NCBI RefSeq assembly: GCF_042646085.1
Contig: NZ_JBHRSZ010000007.1
Span: forward strand, 744,001 to 808,000
Length of the DNA: 64,000 nucleotides
Source of the DNA: Litoribrevibacter euphylliae
GTDB lineage: Bacteria > Pseudomonadota > Gammaproteobacteria > Pseudomonadales > Litoribrevibacteraceae
Reading direction: 5' to 3'
In this document: positions 34,468-43,816 of the stretch, piece by piece
How the letters are laid out: every line of letters starts with the position of its first letter
Numbering within the stretch: position 1 is the stretch's first letter
Notes under the pieces: model-generated
The model's database searches: none
What the model saw: only the letters and a program-made list of their open reading frames with translations
What the model was told of the DNA's origin: nothing
Position numbers and translations under genes: made by a program

Positions 34468-35784
34468 TTATTGAGGTCTCAGGCTTGGCCAACGAGTGAT
34501 GATTGAGAAAGCAGCCAATGCGGCTAAGGCCCAGCAGTACACGACGGAATCAATCAATTGCAATGGTGACAGTCCTGCGATGGAGGCGGCTAAGAGCATT
34601 TGAGCGCCCCAAGGAATGATGCCTTGAACAACACATGAAACTATGTCCATTAGGCTGGCACTACGTCGTGGGTCGACCTGATAACGTTCTGCTATATCTT
34701 TTGCCAAGCTGCCTGAAATCAGAATAGCCACTGTGTTGTTGGCGGTACAAAGATTGGATAGGGCGACAGACAGTGCAATGCTGGTTTCGCCTGCGCGTTG
34801 ATGATTGTCGTTACGTTCTGATCGGCGACTCAGTTTGTCGATCTGGTTGGCTATCCAGGTTAAGCCACCGCCGGCTTTCATCAGTGCCCCCAAGCCAGCA
34901 ATGAGTAGGGACAGAATGATGATTTCCTGCATGCTGCTATAACCGGCATAAATGTCCTTCGACCATTGAGTAATGTGATACTCCGGCATCATTGAAAGCC
35001 CAACCACACCTGCTAATACGATGCCTGTCAGCAGCACTGCCAAGACATTTAAGCCTGCTACTGCGAGTACTAATACCGCCACATAAGGTAGGATGTTGAT
35101 GAGCTTGTAATCTTCAACCGGTGCGTTGTTGATTTCACTGCCTTGAATAAACAGCCAAACCAGGGTGATCAGCGCAGCAGGAAGGGCGATCTTGAAGTTC
35201 AGTCGAAACTTGTCGGCCATTGAGCACCCTTGCGTTCGGGTTGCGGCAATGGTGGTGTCGGAAATAATCGACAGGTTATCACCAAACATGGCGCCACCCA
35301 TTACTGTCCCTACGGTTAATGCCAAGGGTAATTCGGTGACTTCGGCTAACCCCACCGCGATCGGTGCAACCGCTGCGATGGTGCCCATCGAGGTACCCAT
35401 TGCGGTGGCCATAAATGCTGTCATGACAAACAAGCCGGGAAGGATCAAAGAAGAAGGAATCACGCTAAGACCAAAGTTGACCGTTGCATCAACACCGCCA
35501 ATGGCTTTAGCGACGCTGGCAAAACCGCCGGCTAGCAAAAATATCAGTAGCATGGTGACTAAGGTCTGATCGCTACAGCCTTTAATAAAGTGTTCGAAGC
35601 GTTCATTAATGCTGCCTTTTGCCAACAATAACGCCAGTATTATGGCTGGTAGAATTGCAACTGGAGCGGAGATTTCATAAAAGGCAAACTCGATTCCTTG
35701 GTTTTGATAATAGAGACCGCTGCCTATAAACAGAGATAGAAACAGAAGCATGGGCAGAAGTGCCCAAGGAGAGCCTTTGGTCAT
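34468..35784 (-). CDS. nhaC: Na+/H+ antiporter, NhaC family
   Basis: Integral membrane antiporter of 438 residues with about 11 hydrophobic segments. Family signatures visible: FLLAGGFASVAKAIGGVDAT, TAMGTSMGTIAAVAPIA, GGAMFGDNLSIISDTTIAAT and ALSNLCTANNTVAILISG. These match the NhaC (malate/lactate or Na+/H+ antiporter) superfamily. In a marine cell Na+ export or amino-acid/organic-acid exchange are both plausible; substrate is not decided by sequence. It stands alone, between the large unknown protein and the CocE-type hydrolase. Confidence 0.88.
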   Translation of the reverse strand: MTKGSPWALLPMLLFLSLFIGSGLYYQNQGIEFAFYEISAPVAILPAIILALLLAKGSINERFEHFIKGCSDQTLVTMLLIFLLAGGFASVAKAIGGVDATVNFGLSVIPSSLILPGLFVMTAFMATAMGTSMGTIAAVAPIAVGLAEVTELPLALTVGTVMGGAMFGDNLSIISDTTIAATRTQGCSMADKFRLNFKIALPAALITLVWLFIQGSEINNAPVEDYKLINILPYVAVLVLAVAGLNVLAVLLTGIVLAGVVGLSMMPEYHITQWSKDIYAGYSSMQEIIILSLLIAGLGALMKAGGGLTWIANQIDKLSRRSERNDNHQRAGETSIALSVALSNLCTANNTVAILISGSLAKDIAERYQVDPRRSASLMDIVSCVVQGIIPWGAQMLLAASIAGLSPLQLIDSVVYCWALAALAAFSIITRWPSLRPQ

Positions 35785-35859
35785 GATCGAACTCCAGTAG
35801 AAAAGCCGCGTATTCTAAGGAATTTTGACCGTTTGGATAATAATGTTTCGTTATAAACT

Positions 35860-35902
35860 CATGCCCTTTGTTAACGCCATCAAGGCATCATTAAAGGGCA
35901 TG
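35860..35902 (-). terminator. Hairpin downstream of the CocE-type gene
   Basis: CATGCCCTTT (35860-35869) pairs perfectly with AAAGGGCATG (35893-35902) around a 23-base loop. It lies about 60 bases beyond the minus-strand hydrolase stop. The sequence after it on that strand is AT-rich but has no clean T-run. Confidence 0.35.
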
Positions 35903-35959
35903 TGTGGTGGGTGTTTTAATAATTACTATTTATTTAGTAGTGCTCACTCCCGACTGCGG

Positions 35960-37639
35960 CTATTGCTTGATCGGCAAATCCAACCAAGATTGGTAATTCT
36001 TGTGGTACTTAAACTTTAACGAATACAGCTCCAGGGTTGGTGGTGCATACAGTAGGTCAAAAGTATCGATCACCAGCGCCAGCTTATGACCTGCCGGTAC
36101 GTCATAGGCTGTTGCTACCAAGTCAATATTAACGGTTTGGCGTTGATCTTCTGCGGCTTCGTAGTCTGTTACCGGGGCGTGTGTGATCAAGCGGCCAATG
36201 CCAACATTATCGACGTCATATAAATAAGCCACCATCTGATATTTGGACTTGCTGGGTTCGATGTTGAGTTGAAGCTTCGGAATACCTCGAAGTTGTAATG
36301 TTTGATCGAGACGTCCGGTATCAAAGACAATGCCGTTCACTCGGCTAATGAAAGGAATCGAAGTCAGCACTGGTGCATCAATTTCCCCTTCGATTAGGCT
36401 CGACAGCATAGGTACGCCGGTATTGGCCAGTGTGTCGAGGCCGGACAAAATGGTATCCGTTTGCGTCCACCATGGACGGTAAGGACTGTCTTCCAGTGAA
36501 CCATTGGTTAGCAAACCGCGTGAGTGAAGATACAAGCGTTGATCCTGCACCAGCGGGCTCGGCCATTGTTCCAACTGCTCATACTGATCGTCAGCGTATT
36601 TTGGCTCTACGTTATACGCCGATTCTTGATCAATGCCGTTTTGTTCGCCTTTTAGATAACGATCAAACCAGCGCTGGGTATTGGTCCAAAGATAGTGCTC
36701 TTTATCTGCATTGATTAAGCCCCACAGTTCAGCACTGGCGTGCATGCCTTGGCTTAAGTCGATGCGTTTCGGCGTGGTCAGCTTCTCATACAACGCAAGG
36801 GCTTGGTTGGGTTGGAACAGGTTGTCGCCATAGTTATTGGCAATATAGATAGGTACATTACGCGCGTTTAGAATATCCACATAAGTCACGGCTGAACGAC
36901 CATACGCCCACTCCAAGGTTTCCGGGATGTTCTTATGAGTAATCAGATTACCGTAGTTTTTGGCAATGTCTTCTTCCGGGTTGCCTGTCAATTCACCCAA
37001 GAGTGTTAACAGTCCACCCCAGATCAGGCGTGGTGTGTCCTGAGCATAGAGAGACTCAACCAAGTCGCCCCAGGTGCTCATGGCAACGACCGCTGAAACC
37101 CGTTCATCGTGTGCTGCACCGAGTAAGCTGATCCCTGAACCGTAAGAAATTCCTGATACACCGATGCGTTCAACATCGGCAGGGGTATTGGCCAGTAGCC
37201 AGTCAATCATACGGCTGAAGTCGATCATGTCTTTAGGGCCAGCGGTATTGATCTCACCTGTGGACTCACCAAAGCCACGCGTCGCATAGCTCAATACGAT
37301 ATAGCCTTGCTCTGCCAGTTTCGCGGCTTGAGGAATGTATTGGTATTCATCTAATGACCAGCTATTAATAAAGATGATGGCCGGATAGCTTTCCTTGCCT
37401 GTGGTCGGAACAAATACATTGGCGGTCAATTCAACGCCATCAAAGCTGGTAACCACTATGTCGTCATTGACGGTATAGAGGTCGGAGTCAGGGAATTGGC
37501 CAGGAATAGAGGTAAAACCAGCCAGTAAATTGGTTGCGTGGGTATAACTGCTTAACCCAACGACCAGCAACACGACCAATGCGGTAGCGAATTGCTTGGA
37601 TAGGGTATGTGCGTGCTTAATGACGCGTTGAGTACTCAT
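35960..37639 (-). CDS. Exported CocE/NonD-type hydrolase (X-Pro dipeptidyl-peptidase family)
   Basis: Alpha/beta-hydrolase of the S15/CocE group, 559 residues. An N-terminal hydrophobic segment (ATALVVLLVVGLSSYTHA) is a likely signal peptide. The nucleophile elbow is GISYGSG, the surrounding DMIDFSRMIDWLL and VVAMSTWGDLVESLY are typical, and the C-terminal 200 residues form the jelly-roll domain seen in the family (VPAGHKLALVIDTFDLLYAP). Substrate could be a peptide, ester or acylated compound. The frame opens at a TTG (37651), but ATG 37639 follows TGGAG and is chosen. Confidence 0.87.
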   Translation of the reverse strand: MSTQRVIKHAHTLSKQFATALVVLLVVGLSSYTHATNLLAGFTSIPGQFPDSDLYTVNDDIVVTSFDGVELTANVFVPTTGKESYPAIIFINSWSLDEYQYIPQAAKLAEQGYIVLSYATRGFGESTGEINTAGPKDMIDFSRMIDWLLANTPADVERIGVSGISYGSGISLLGAAHDERVSAVVAMSTWGDLVESLYAQDTPRLIWGGLLTLLGELTGNPEEDIAKNYGNLITHKNIPETLEWAYGRSAVTYVDILNARNVPIYIANNYGDNLFQPNQALALYEKLTTPKRIDLSQGMHASAELWGLINADKEHYLWTNTQRWFDRYLKGEQNGIDQESAYNVEPKYADDQYEQLEQWPSPLVQDQRLYLHSRGLLTNGSLEDSPYRPWWTQTDTILSGLDTLANTGVPMLSSLIEGEIDAPVLTSIPFISRVNGIVFDTGRLDQTLQLRGIPKLQLNIEPSKSKYQMVAYLYDVDNVGIGRLITHAPVTDYEAAEDQRQTVNIDLVATAYDVPAGHKLALVIDTFDLLYAPPTLELYSLKFKYHKNYQSWLDLPIKQ

Positions 37640-37949
37640 ATTTATCTCCAATATTGTTATTTTTGTTGTGGATCTATCGTTTTGAGTGACAACTATTTTG
37701 TGTGCTTCAGGTAAAAGGCCCTCCGTCTATGTAATCTGATGTCTTAGGAAAGGTAGCAAGCCTGATGTGATCTTGCAGGTTTAAAAGTGACGTAAATAGT
37801 CCGAAAGTTCTTGTTTGTCGTGGCTGTCGTGTTTGATCAATTGATAATGTGAACTGGTCGAAAAATAGTCAGAGCGATTGGGTAGGCGACATAATCTTTC
37901 AGAGATGAAGAAAATCTTGATATAGCTCTATGCTTTTAGAATCAACCGT
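37640..37949. other. Intergenic region between CocE-type gene and cytochrome c5
   Basis: About 310 bases upstream of the divergent hydrolase and before the cytochrome promoter. No ORF, repeat or clear dyad is seen, other than the ribosome binding site TGGAG of the hydrolase on the minus strand. Confidence 0.4.
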
Positions 37950-37978
37950 TTGGCCTTTGTGGTTATTGCGGTTATAAT
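37950..37978 (+). promoter_or_regulatory. Sigma70 promoter for cytochrome c5
   Basis: TTGGCC (37950-37955; four of six) and a consensus TATAAT (37973-37978) are separated by exactly 17 bases, about 80 bases before the cytochrome start. Confidence 0.7.
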
Positions 37979-38056
37979 CGCGCGATCAAAAAATACATAT
38001 GGCCTTATTTCTTCAAAAGGATGGGGCTGATTAGCTGATAACAGAGGTCTTGAAAG

Positions 38057-38473
38057 ATGATGAAAGCCATTCGTTCAGTTGTTGCGGTACTTGCAGGCGT
38101 GATGCTAACTACCCTGGCAATTGCGAGCTCAAATAGTGACGATGCAATCCGTGAGCGCATCAAGCCAGCAGGTTCTGTATGTATTCAGGGCGAAGAATGT
38201 GCTGCAGCGTCAGGTGCTGCGTCTGCTTCGGCTTCTGGTCCTCGTTCTGGTGAAGACGTTTACAACTCGTTCTGTGGTGCTTGTCACGGTGTTGGCGTTT
38301 TGGGTGCTCCTAAAAAAGGAGCTGCTGCTGATTGGGCGCCTCGTCTAGAGAAAGGGTTCGATAGCGTATTGGCTAATGCAATCAACGGTATCAACGCGAT
38401 GCCACCGAAAGGCACCTGCGGTGACTGTTCTGATGAAGAACTATCGGAAGCGATTAAATTCATGAGCAACTAA
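38057..38473 (+). CDS. Cytochrome c5 family protein
   Basis: Periplasmic class I c-type cytochrome of 138 residues. A signal peptide is present (AVLAGVMLTTLAIASS). The haem motif is CGACH at 73-77, the axial Met is probably M115 in NAMPPKG, and the cysteine pair C121/C124 in TCGDC is typical of cytochrome c5. A small Ala/Ser-rich linker (AASGAASASASGPRS) separates the leader from the haem domain. ATG 38057 and 38060 are both possible. It probably carries electrons to terminal oxidases. A cytochrome c5 gene near rep is also found in Pseudomonas (recall). Confidence 0.93.
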   Translation: MMKAIRSVVAVLAGVMLTTLAIASSNSDDAIRERIKPAGSVCIQGEECAAASGAASASASGPRSGEDVYNSFCGACHGVGVLGAPKKGAAADWAPRLEKGFDSVLANAINGINAMPPKGTCGDCSDEELSEAIKFMSN

Positions 38474-38499
38474 GCGTCATTAGAATTTAAGATTCTTCT

Positions 38500-38532
38500 A
38501 AAAATGGGCTAATCAAGGTTAGCCCATTTTTT
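38500..38532 (+). terminator. Rho-independent terminator of cytochrome c5
   Basis: AAAAATGGGCTAA (38500-38512) pairs with TTAGCCCATTTTTT (38519-38532), with a T-run at the end. Confidence 0.9.
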
Positions 38533-38887
38533 ATGCCTGCTATTTATTGCGCGTTTGGCGTTCCCTTCTTTGTTCTGTCTTTCTTATGATTCTGTTTCTG
38601 TGGCCGATATCAATATGTACTGAGGCATAGTTGATCAGTATCCTGGAGCCGACTCGTTCCAAGACGCGTTACAATTTAATGGTATAAGGCAGCTCAATTC
38701 TAAATAGTTCTGGAATATCATTGGTTTACAGGCTAAGGTGGTTTATTCGGCTTCGCATTTTATTGGATCAAATCTTTTCCCATGAAACCGTTATTTGTAG
38801 ACATAAAGTAACGGAATAGATAATGAGCAAAGAGCGGTTGATCCGTAGAATGTTTTCTTTAATGCATCAGAAGTAGCGCTAGGATTT
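38533..38887. other. Intergenic region upstream of the GGDEF-EAL gene
   Basis: 355 bases with no ORF of coding character and no repeat that I can see. It must hold the promoter of the following gene, but no clear -35/-10 pair stands out. Confidence 0.4.
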
Positions 38888-41425
38888 ATGAGCTCTCGTT
38901 TGGCTGATTCAAAGTTTATCAGTTTAAAGTTTCAGGTGGCCAGTGCCTTTGCACTTGTTGCGTCCCTCATCGTACTCGTGTTTGCGGTAGCGACCTATAT
39001 TTGGTCGACCGAACGTTTGGATCGATTACTTGAAGCCGAGCTCATTAAGTATCAAACCAATTTCAAACAACTTATTTCTATGACTGGTGATGGGCTGGTG
39101 GATGTGGCTGATCAAGTCATGTTGCTCGCCAGTACCGAAGCACTGACCGCAGGTGGTATTCACACTTTGTCGGGCGATTCAGCCAAAGTAGCCGATCCCG
39201 ACCTAACCGCACTCATGCGTGCCATCGACCTGCAATGGGATAACCTTAATCTCTTTGGTCAACTCGACGCCATTGTGTTGTTGGGGGATCGCGCCGAAGT
39301 GTTGGCTCAGAAAGGCCAGGTAAGTATGCAGCCTGTCACGGCGCTGCTGGAATGGGTGCCACAGAAAAGCCGCCCTGAGTCGTTAATTCATTGTTCTGAT
39401 GATTGCCGCTTATATATAGGTGTTCCTGTTTTACTCGATGGCGGAAAACGCTACGTAATGGTGATAGCGCAATCGATTTCTGATGTGGTTGCTGCGATGG
39501 GGCGTTCGTTCAATGTCGAGTTGGCTCTGGGTGTGGCAGGCGAGTCCAGCTATTTAGGCCGGATGGCGAACTGGAATGTGGGCTTGATGTCATCGTCCAG
39601 TCAGGTGCTAACCAATGACGTACTGAATTATGCCAGTCGCACTCACAGTTTGAAGGAACTGATCAATGCCGGTCAGCAGTTATTGATGCAGGAAAAAGCC
39701 TGGGCCTTATGGGCTTTGGAAATCAATCAACACGGTGATGTGTTATTGGTTGCATCGGATTTGACAGAAGAACAGCAAAGCAGTCGCCAGTTGATGATGT
39801 TCTCGCTGTTGTTTGCTTTGTTGGCCGGAATGTTATCGGTGCTGGTGGGGGTGACTTTATTGTGGCGTCCGGTTCAACGCATCGCGTTGCATAATCAAAC
39901 CTTGCCGCTGTTGGCCGATGGTGAATACGAACTGGTCCGCAGTCGTTTAGCACCGGATCATGGTAGCCATTACAACGAAGTGGATCAGCTGGATGTGGCA
40001 ACTGTGGATTTGTCTCGTCGTTTGGAATTTCTCAGTCGTGAAGTGGAGTTAAGAACCGGCGAATTAGAACGTTTGGCGATGTATGACACTCTGACACACT
40101 TGCCGAACCGTTCTCTGTTTGTTCATGAATTACGAGAAGCGGTCAATGATTTGCGAGATCATCCCGACGAATCTGTGGGCTTAGTGTTCCTAGATTTGGA
40201 TGGTTTTAAGCGGGTTAATGAAACCTTAGGGCACATGGCTGGCGACAATCTGTTGGTACAGATGTCTCGCCGAATTCAGACACTTATTACCAGACACGAT
40301 ACCTTGTGCCGTCTGGGTGGCGATGAGTTCGCGATTATCTGCCGTCATCTTAAAGACCCGGACGACATTCATGTATTTCTCAAGAAAGTCTTGGCTGAGT
40401 TCCGTAAACCGGTTGAAGTAGATCAGCGCGTTTTAACCATTACCGCCAGTATTGGAGTGGTCTGTTGTGATAATCCGGACAGCAGTCCTGAAGACTTAAC
40501 TCGTCAGGCTGACATGGCAATGTACGCTGCCAAGGACGAAGGCAAGAACAGCTTCCACTTCTTTAACGATCAGATGTTGATCGATATTTCGAAAGCGTTG
40601 GAGTTGGAATCCGAGCTCCAAACGGCGCTGGATAATGATCAGTTCTGTTTGTTCTTACAGCCGAAATACTGCCTTGAATCGGGCGTGCTGGATGGCTTTG
40701 AAGCCCTTGTTCGTTGGCGTCATCCAGAAAAAGGGCTGATCATGCCGAATCACTTTATTCCTCAAATGGAGCAAGGTGAGATGATCTTCCAGTTGGGGCG
40801 TTGGGTGATCAGTCATGGTTTGAATATTATCCGTGGGCTTGAGCGCTCGGGGCTAGGTCAATTTAAGTTGGCGGTGAATTTGTCGGCGCGTCAGTTCTGT
40901 GATGATAAGTTGGTGGATCACCTTAGTGCTTGTTTGCAAGACATGCCTGGTGATCGCTTGGAATTGGAAATTACTGAAAACGTGCTGATTCATAACAGTG
41001 AGTTGGCGGCATCGGTGATGAAACAGGCCAACGATTTGGGCGTGACCGTGGCCTTGGATGATTTTGGAACCGGCTATTCGTCCTTAAGTTATTTACGTCA
41101 ACTGCCGGTGGATGTAATTAAGCTGGATCGTAGCTTTATCGCGCCGACCAACGAAAGTGAAGAAAGCCGTCATATTGTGACGTCGGTGATCGATTTGGCG
41201 CATAAGCTGAATAAGTACGTGGTGGCAGAAGGGGTCGAGACTCAAGAGCACTTGCTGTTTCTGAAAGAGCATAACTGCGACAGTGCTCAAGGCTTTTTAC
41301 TCTCTAGACCGATTGATGAGCATGAACTGCCGGATGTGTTGGCAAAAGGCGATGTGCAGAAGAAGGCGTCTAACTATCTGAATGCCGATGTGCTGGATAT
41401 CATCACCAGCGATGAAACGGTTTAG
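38888..41425 (+). CDS. Membrane GGDEF-EAL protein
   Basis: 845 residues: a membrane segment near residues 18-40, a periplasmic sensory region of about 260 residues, a second membrane segment near 300-325 (LLFALLAGMLSVLVGVTLLW), HAMP-like linker, GGDEF (RLGGDEFAIICR) and EAL (FEALVRWRHPEKG). EAL catalytic parts are intact: LEITENVLI, ALDDFGTGYSSLSYLR and IKLDRSF. The GGDEF lacks an RxxD site (TRHD instead). Both activities are possible; in many such proteins the phosphodiesterase dominates. A GGDEF/EAL gene beside rep also occurs in Pseudomonas aeruginosa, where I recall it as the phosphodiesterase ProE. Confidence 0.93.
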   Translation: MSSRLADSKFISLKFQVASAFALVASLIVLVFAVATYIWSTERLDRLLEAELIKYQTNFKQLISMTGDGLVDVADQVMLLASTEALTAGGIHTLSGDSAKVADPDLTALMRAIDLQWDNLNLFGQLDAIVLLGDRAEVLAQKGQVSMQPVTALLEWVPQKSRPESLIHCSDDCRLYIGVPVLLDGGKRYVMVIAQSISDVVAAMGRSFNVELALGVAGESSYLGRMANWNVGLMSSSSQVLTNDVLNYASRTHSLKELINAGQQLLMQEKAWALWALEINQHGDVLLVASDLTEEQQSSRQLMMFSLLFALLAGMLSVLVGVTLLWRPVQRIALHNQTLPLLADGEYELVRSRLAPDHGSHYNEVDQLDVATVDLSRRLEFLSREVELRTGELERLAMYDTLTHLPNRSLFVHELREAVNDLRDHPDESVGLVFLDLDGFKRVNETLGHMAGDNLLVQMSRRIQTLITRHDTLCRLGGDEFAIICRHLKDPDDIHVFLKKVLAEFRKPVEVDQRVLTITASIGVVCCDNPDSSPEDLTRQADMAMYAAKDEGKNSFHFFNDQMLIDISKALELESELQTALDNDQFCLFLQPKYCLESGVLDGFEALVRWRHPEKGLIMPNHFIPQMEQGEMIFQLGRWVISHGLNIIRGLERSGLGQFKLAVNLSARQFCDDKLVDHLSACLQDMPGDRLELEITENVLIHNSELAASVMKQANDLGVTVALDDFGTGYSSLSYLRQLPVDVIKLDRSFIAPTNESEESRHIVTSVIDLAHKLNKYVVAEGVETQEHLLFLKEHNCDSAQGFLLSRPIDEHELPDVLAKGDVQKKASNYLNADVLDIITSDETV

Positions 41426-41452
41426 TCTTTTCCGTCTTTCGCTGTGATTGGT

Positions 41453-43492
41453 TCAGTCACCTAGCAGTGACTTTAAACTGCTTAAGGTTGCCTGACCGTG
41501 TGCTTTCAGCTTTTCAGGATCTTCCTTTGACTTTACTCCCTGCCAGGTTAAATCTTCTTGTGGTAATTCTTCCAGGAAGCGGCTTGGTGTAGTGTTAAAT
41601 ATCTCACCATACTGCTTGCGTTTAGCGGCGTAAGTAAGTGTTAACACTCGCTTGGCGCGGGTAATTCCCACATACATCAAACGTCGTTCTTCTTCGATGT
41701 TGTCGTCATCGATACTGTTGCGGTGTGGCAACAGTTCTTCTTCCATGCCCATGATATAGACATTGGGATATTCCAGACCCTTCGAGGCGTGAAGCGTCAT
41801 TAGTTGAACTTTGTCGGTTTCTTCCTCTTCCTCCTGACGTTCCATCATGTCCCGCAGCACCAGCTTAGCAATTGCGTCTTCGATGTCGCCTTCGTCGCCG
41901 TCTTCTTGTGCCCGGTGGATGGAGCGTTGCAGCGATTCCACCAGAAACCAGATGTTGTTCATGCGCTTCTCTGCTTGCGCCGGGCTGTTACTGGTTTGAT
42001 GAAGCCAGGCTTCATAATCGATGTCTCGAATCATTTCGGTAACGGCATCGATGGCGTTGCCTTGATAGCAATTTTGTGTGACGCGTAACATCCAGTCTCT
42101 AAACTGACGCAATCGTTCAGTCGCCTTTTCTGACAGTACTTGATTGAGGCCAATGTCATCACAGGCGTCAAACAAGCTGACATTACGCTGGTTAGCCAAT
42201 CCACTCAGCTTTTCAAGTGTGGTTGGGCCGATCTCGCGTCTTGGAATGTTGATAATGCGTAGGAAGGCATTGTCATCGTCAGGGTTCACGATCAGCTTAA
42301 GGTACGCCATGATGTCTTTCACTTCAGCGCGCGAGAAGAAGCTGGTACCGCCAGATAAATTGTAGGGGATCTGGTAGGACTGAAGTTTCATTTCTATCAG
42401 TCGTGATTGGTGATTACCGCGATAGAGAATGGCGTAGTCACTGTAATGATTGCCTCGGCGAAGACGCTGCTCGATGATGTCTGAGGCTACGCGTTCGGCT
42501 TCGGCGTCTTCACTTTTACAGGCGATAACCCGGATCTCTTCGCCCATGCCGTAATCCGACCACAGTTTTTTATCGAATTCGTGGGGATTGTTGGCAATAA
42601 GAATGTTGGCGGCTTTCAGTATGCGGCTGGTAGAGCGATAGTTCTGCTCCAACTTTACGACTCTTAAGCTTGGAAAATCGACTTTTAACTGGGTTAAGTT
42701 TTCTGGTCGAGCACCACGCCAAGCGTAGATAGACTGATCATCGTCGCCTACCACGGTGAATTGCGAGCGCATACCAACCAGTTGCTTAACCAGCAAATAC
42801 TGACTGGTGTTGGTGTCCTGATATTCGTCCACCAACATGTAATGTACTTTGCGTTGCCATTTATCAAGAATGGCCGGATTGTTCTGGAATAACAGCGTTG
42901 GCAGTAGAATCAGATCGTCAAAGTCGACGGCGTTATAGGCTTTGAGGTAGCGATTATAGTGTTCATAAACCACTGCAGCGGCCACTTCTTCCGGCGAACC
43001 GGTGACGTTCATTAAGTCTTCCGGCATCAGCATTTCATTTTTCCAGTTGGAAATCTGATTCTGAATTTGCTCGGCCATGCCGCCATCATCGTCGTATTGG
43101 CGGATCATGATTTCTTTAATCAGGCTCAATGCATCTTGCTGATCGAAAATTGAAAAGCCGGACTTGTAACCCAGAGCCTTACACTCTTTGCGAATGATGT
43201 TTAAACCCAAGTTGTGAAAGGTCGAGACGGTCAGTCCTCGACTGGCTTTGCCTTTGACTAACTGCCCGACACGCTCTTTCATCTCGCGTGCGGCTTTATT
43301 GGTAAAGGTCACGGCGACGATGTTGTGTGCCTTGATACCACAGGTATCAATGAGATAAGCGATCTTGGTGGTAATCACGCTGGTTTTACCACTGCCAGCT
43401 CCTGCAATCACAAGAAGCGGTGTGCTGATGTATTTACACGCTTCCTGTTGTCGGTCATTGAGCTGTTGAATACGCTTTTCTATGGCTGTCAT
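41453..43492 (-). CDS. rep: ATP-dependent DNA helicase Rep
   Basis: Superfamily 1A 3'-5' helicase that clears replication blocks. Walker A is AGAGSGKTSVI, Walker B falls in LVDEYQDTN, motif III in GDDDQSIYAWRGA, motif IV in LEQNYRSTSRIL, motif V in LMTLHASKGLEYPNV and motif VI in VGITRAKR. Length (679) matches Rep (673 in E. coli) and not UvrD (about 720). The gene is convergent with the GGDEF-EAL gene, with 27 bases between them. Start ATG 43492 adds a short N-terminal extension relative to E. coli; a later start is possible. Confidence 0.96.
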   Translation of the reverse strand: MTAIEKRIQQLNDRQQEACKYISTPLLVIAGAGSGKTSVITTKIAYLIDTCGIKAHNIVAVTFTNKAAREMKERVGQLVKGKASRGLTVSTFHNLGLNIIRKECKALGYKSGFSIFDQQDALSLIKEIMIRQYDDDGGMAEQIQNQISNWKNEMLMPEDLMNVTGSPEEVAAAVVYEHYNRYLKAYNAVDFDDLILLPTLLFQNNPAILDKWQRKVHYMLVDEYQDTNTSQYLLVKQLVGMRSQFTVVGDDDQSIYAWRGARPENLTQLKVDFPSLRVVKLEQNYRSTSRILKAANILIANNPHEFDKKLWSDYGMGEEIRVIACKSEDAEAERVASDIIEQRLRRGNHYSDYAILYRGNHQSRLIEMKLQSYQIPYNLSGGTSFFSRAEVKDIMAYLKLIVNPDDDNAFLRIINIPRREIGPTTLEKLSGLANQRNVSLFDACDDIGLNQVLSEKATERLRQFRDWMLRVTQNCYQGNAIDAVTEMIRDIDYEAWLHQTSNSPAQAEKRMNNIWFLVESLQRSIHRAQEDGDEGDIEDAIAKLVLRDMMERQEEEEETDKVQLMTLHASKGLEYPNVYIMGMEEELLPHRNSIDDDNIEEERRLMYVGITRAKRVLTLTYAAKRKQYGEIFNTTPSRFLEELPQEDLTWQGVKSKEDPEKLKAHGQATLSSLKSLLGD

Positions 43493-43816
43493 AAGGTGTC
43501 TGGCAGGGTCTAAGTAGCAGTGAAGAGAGTTCGCGGATTCTACCAGAAACAGCAGTAAAAAAGACGAAAAATAGTGAAGTGTCAGAGTAATTTCCCGACA
43601 GTTTACATAATGCCGTTCGTTTCCCCGTAAAGACCTCCCTGATCCATCTAAAAATACGATTGGTTAACTGAGCAATACCTCTAATACTTATTCTTATGCC
43701 TTTATTGGAAAGGACTCTGTAGCATGTAGTGCTGGTGTGGATAGTACTGACTTGAATGGTACGCTCCTTAATGGCACAGAGGCTTTAACAGGGTCTTTTT
43801 GTGAGGTGTATCTATA
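43493..43816 (+). other. Intergenic region with an open but startless frame
   Basis: 324 bases between rep and the PagL-like gene. From 43664 to 43817 one frame is open and reads YAFIGKDSVACSAGVDST and onward to FCEVYL, but it has no ATG or convincing ribosome binding site. Its stop TAG at 43815-43817 overlaps the GTG start of the next gene (TAGTG). It could be chance or the tail of a decayed gene. No other structure is seen. Confidence 0.3.
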
